Positions 63,339 to 64,000 of a stretch of DNA of 64,000 nt are shown in pieces. The stretch comes from Neptuniibacter halophilus (GTDB taxonomy: Bacteria > Pseudomonadota > Gammaproteobacteria > Pseudomonadales > Balneatricaceae), in NCBI RefSeq assembly GCF_030295765.1, contig NZ_AP027292.1, positions 2,666,001 through 2,730,000 of the forward strand. The letters are read 5' to 3'. The notes beneath the pieces are model-generated. The model had not been told where the DNA came from. It did no database searches and worked only from the letters and a program-made list of their open reading frames with translations. The number at the start of each line of letters is the position of its first letter. Position 1 is the stretch's first letter. The position numbers and the translations under genes are program-made.

Positions 63339-63695
63339 ATGGCTCGTGTAAAACGTGGTGTGATTGCCCGTCGTCGTCATAAGAAGGTCCTGAAGAAAGC
63401 AAAAGGTTACTACGGTGCTCGTAGCCGAGTATTCCGCGTTGCTAAACAGGCGGTTATCAAAGCTGGTCAGTACGCATACCGCGACCGTCGTCAGCGTAAG
63501 CGTCAGTTCCGCGCTCTGTGGATTGCACGTATCAACGCTGGTGCGCGCCTGAACGGTCTGTCTTACAGCCGTTTCATCGCTGGTCTGAAAAAAGCTGACA
63601 TCGAGATCGACCGTAAGGTTCTGGCGGACCTGGCTGTTCACGAAGCTGGCGCATTTACTGCCATCGTAGAGAAAGCGAAAGCTGCTCTGGCGTAA
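63339..63695 (+). CDS. rplT: Ribosomal protein bL20
   Basis: A 118-residue basic protein ([19 protein letters not shown]...) of standard L20 length. It binds 23S rRNA early in 50S assembly and, in E. coli, represses translation of rpmI-rplT. GAGGAAGAAAG precedes the ATG. Confidence 0.97.
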   Translation: MARVKRGVIARRRHKKVLKKAKGYYGARSRVFRVAKQAVIKAGQYAYRDRRQRKRQFRALWIARINAGARLNGLSYSRFIAGLKKADIEIDRKVLADLAVHEAGAFTAIVEKAKAALA

Positions 63696-63726
63696 GGCAC
63701 CCAGTGTCGTGTAAACGACCACTTTT

Positions 63727-63766
63727 AAAATAGGGGAAGGGTGCAAGCTCTTCCCCTATTTTTTCG
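63727..63766 (+). terminator. Terminator/attenuator between rplT and pheS
   Basis: AAAATAGGGGAAG pairs with CTTCCCCTATTTT around a short loop, followed by a T-run and then TTTTTTT. In E. coli this place holds the pheST attenuator with the Phe-rich pheM leader peptide. No Phe-rich leader frame was seen here, so ordinary termination with readthrough or a separate pheS promoter is as likely. Confidence 0.85.
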
Positions 63767-63850
63767 GTTTTTTTGCCCAGCTTGCAGCGTGTTAGCTCGG
63801 CAAAGTGACTGAATTGAAACAGATTATCTCCTGATAGTTGGAGCCGGATA

Positions 63851-64000
63851 ATGGAAAACATTCAAAGCCTTTTGGCAGCAGGCAGCGAAGCTGTTGCCAA
63901 GGCAACCTCAACCCAGACCCTGGACGAGGTTCGTGTTCAGTACCTGGGTAAAAAAGGTGAACTGACAGCCCTGCTGAAAGGTCTGGGTAAACTCTCTGCT
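63851..64000 (+). CDS. pheS: Phenylalanine--tRNA ligase alpha subunit (5' part, runs off window)
   Basis: The first 50 codons: MENIQSLLAAGSEAVAKA...VRVQYLGKKGELTALLKGLG, the N-terminal coiled-coil arm of PheS, including the conserved YLGKKGELT. GTTGGAG precedes the ATG. Its place after rplT confirms the identity. The catalytic domain lies beyond the window. Confidence 0.95.
   Translation, partial: MENIQSLLAAGSEAVAKATSTQTLDEVRVQYLGKKGELTALLKGLGKLSA

Noticed and set aside
63696..63850. Search for a pheM-like Phe-rich leader peptide before pheS
   Set aside because: Only a nine-codon GTG frame without Phe was seen, so a classical pheST attenuator is not supported.

Overview
The window is a stretch of chromosome from a marine-type gammaproteobacterium, probably of the Oceanospirillales/Pseudomonadales side. 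Three things suggest this: the thrS-infC-rpmI-rplT-pheS translation operon at the right end; a run of argF, argD, grxD, peroxiredoxin, rnt, motY and argG that resembles the Pseudomonas arrangement; and a polar-flagellum MotY protein, an OlsF-type ornithine-lipid enzyme and LutABC lactate oxidation. No tRNA or rRNA gene, CRISPR array, insertion sequence or prophage was seen. The genus cannot be fixed from sequence reading alone.

Layout. 1-8 kb: the end of an unrecognised exported-type protein, a periplasmic binding-type protein, a fused acyltransferase, SOS-controlled dinB, a deaminase and a SulP transporter. 8.1-14.0 kb: a 1957-residue LapA-type adhesin with three almost identical 774-bp tandem units. 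14-26.8 kb: small conserved genes, a REP-like palindrome cluster, metG, trmA, an LplT-Aas fusion, mrp/apbC, dcd and unrecognised proteins. 26.8-36 kb: class II DAHP synthase, metR, argF-argD, grxD, peroxiredoxin, rnt, motY and argG. 36-44 kb: a TPR protein with a degenerate receiver, then a type I secretion set (LapB-like ABC exporter, LapC-like HlyD protein, CsgD/VpsT-like LuxR regulator, TolC-like channel). 44-52.5 kb: a tightly overlapping mevalonate operon (HMG-CoA reductase, type 2 IPP isomerase, HMG-CoA synthase, two GHMP kinases, diphosphomevalonate decarboxylase) followed by DNA polymerase II. 52.5-60.2 kb: a YjfB-like protein, lutCBA with a divergent GntR regulator, an MscK-type channel and a DUF2892 protein. 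60.5-64 kb: thrS, infC, rpmI, rplT and the start of pheS.

How the parts connect. The adhesin at 8-14 kb carries an N-terminal retention module with a LapG-type TAAG site and a C-terminal type I secretion signal. The secretion genes at 38-44 kb are the natural candidate exporter, although they lie 24 kb away and no lapD or lapG was seen. The regulator inside that secretion cluster has lost the receiver phosphorylation residues, as CsgD and VpsT have, which fits matrix or adhesion control. The mevalonate operon supplies IPP and DMAPP from HMG-CoA, a route most gammaproteobacteria lack. Its last three enzyme genes are joined by two identical 14-nt overlaps, each with a TTG start.

The points most worth following up are the mevalonate operon with its unresolved phosphomevalonate kinase and trailing polB, the recently amplified adhesin repeats with a LexA-like palindrome upstream, the two degenerate receivers, the infC ATC start, and a 24-codon ORF with a strong ribosome binding site.
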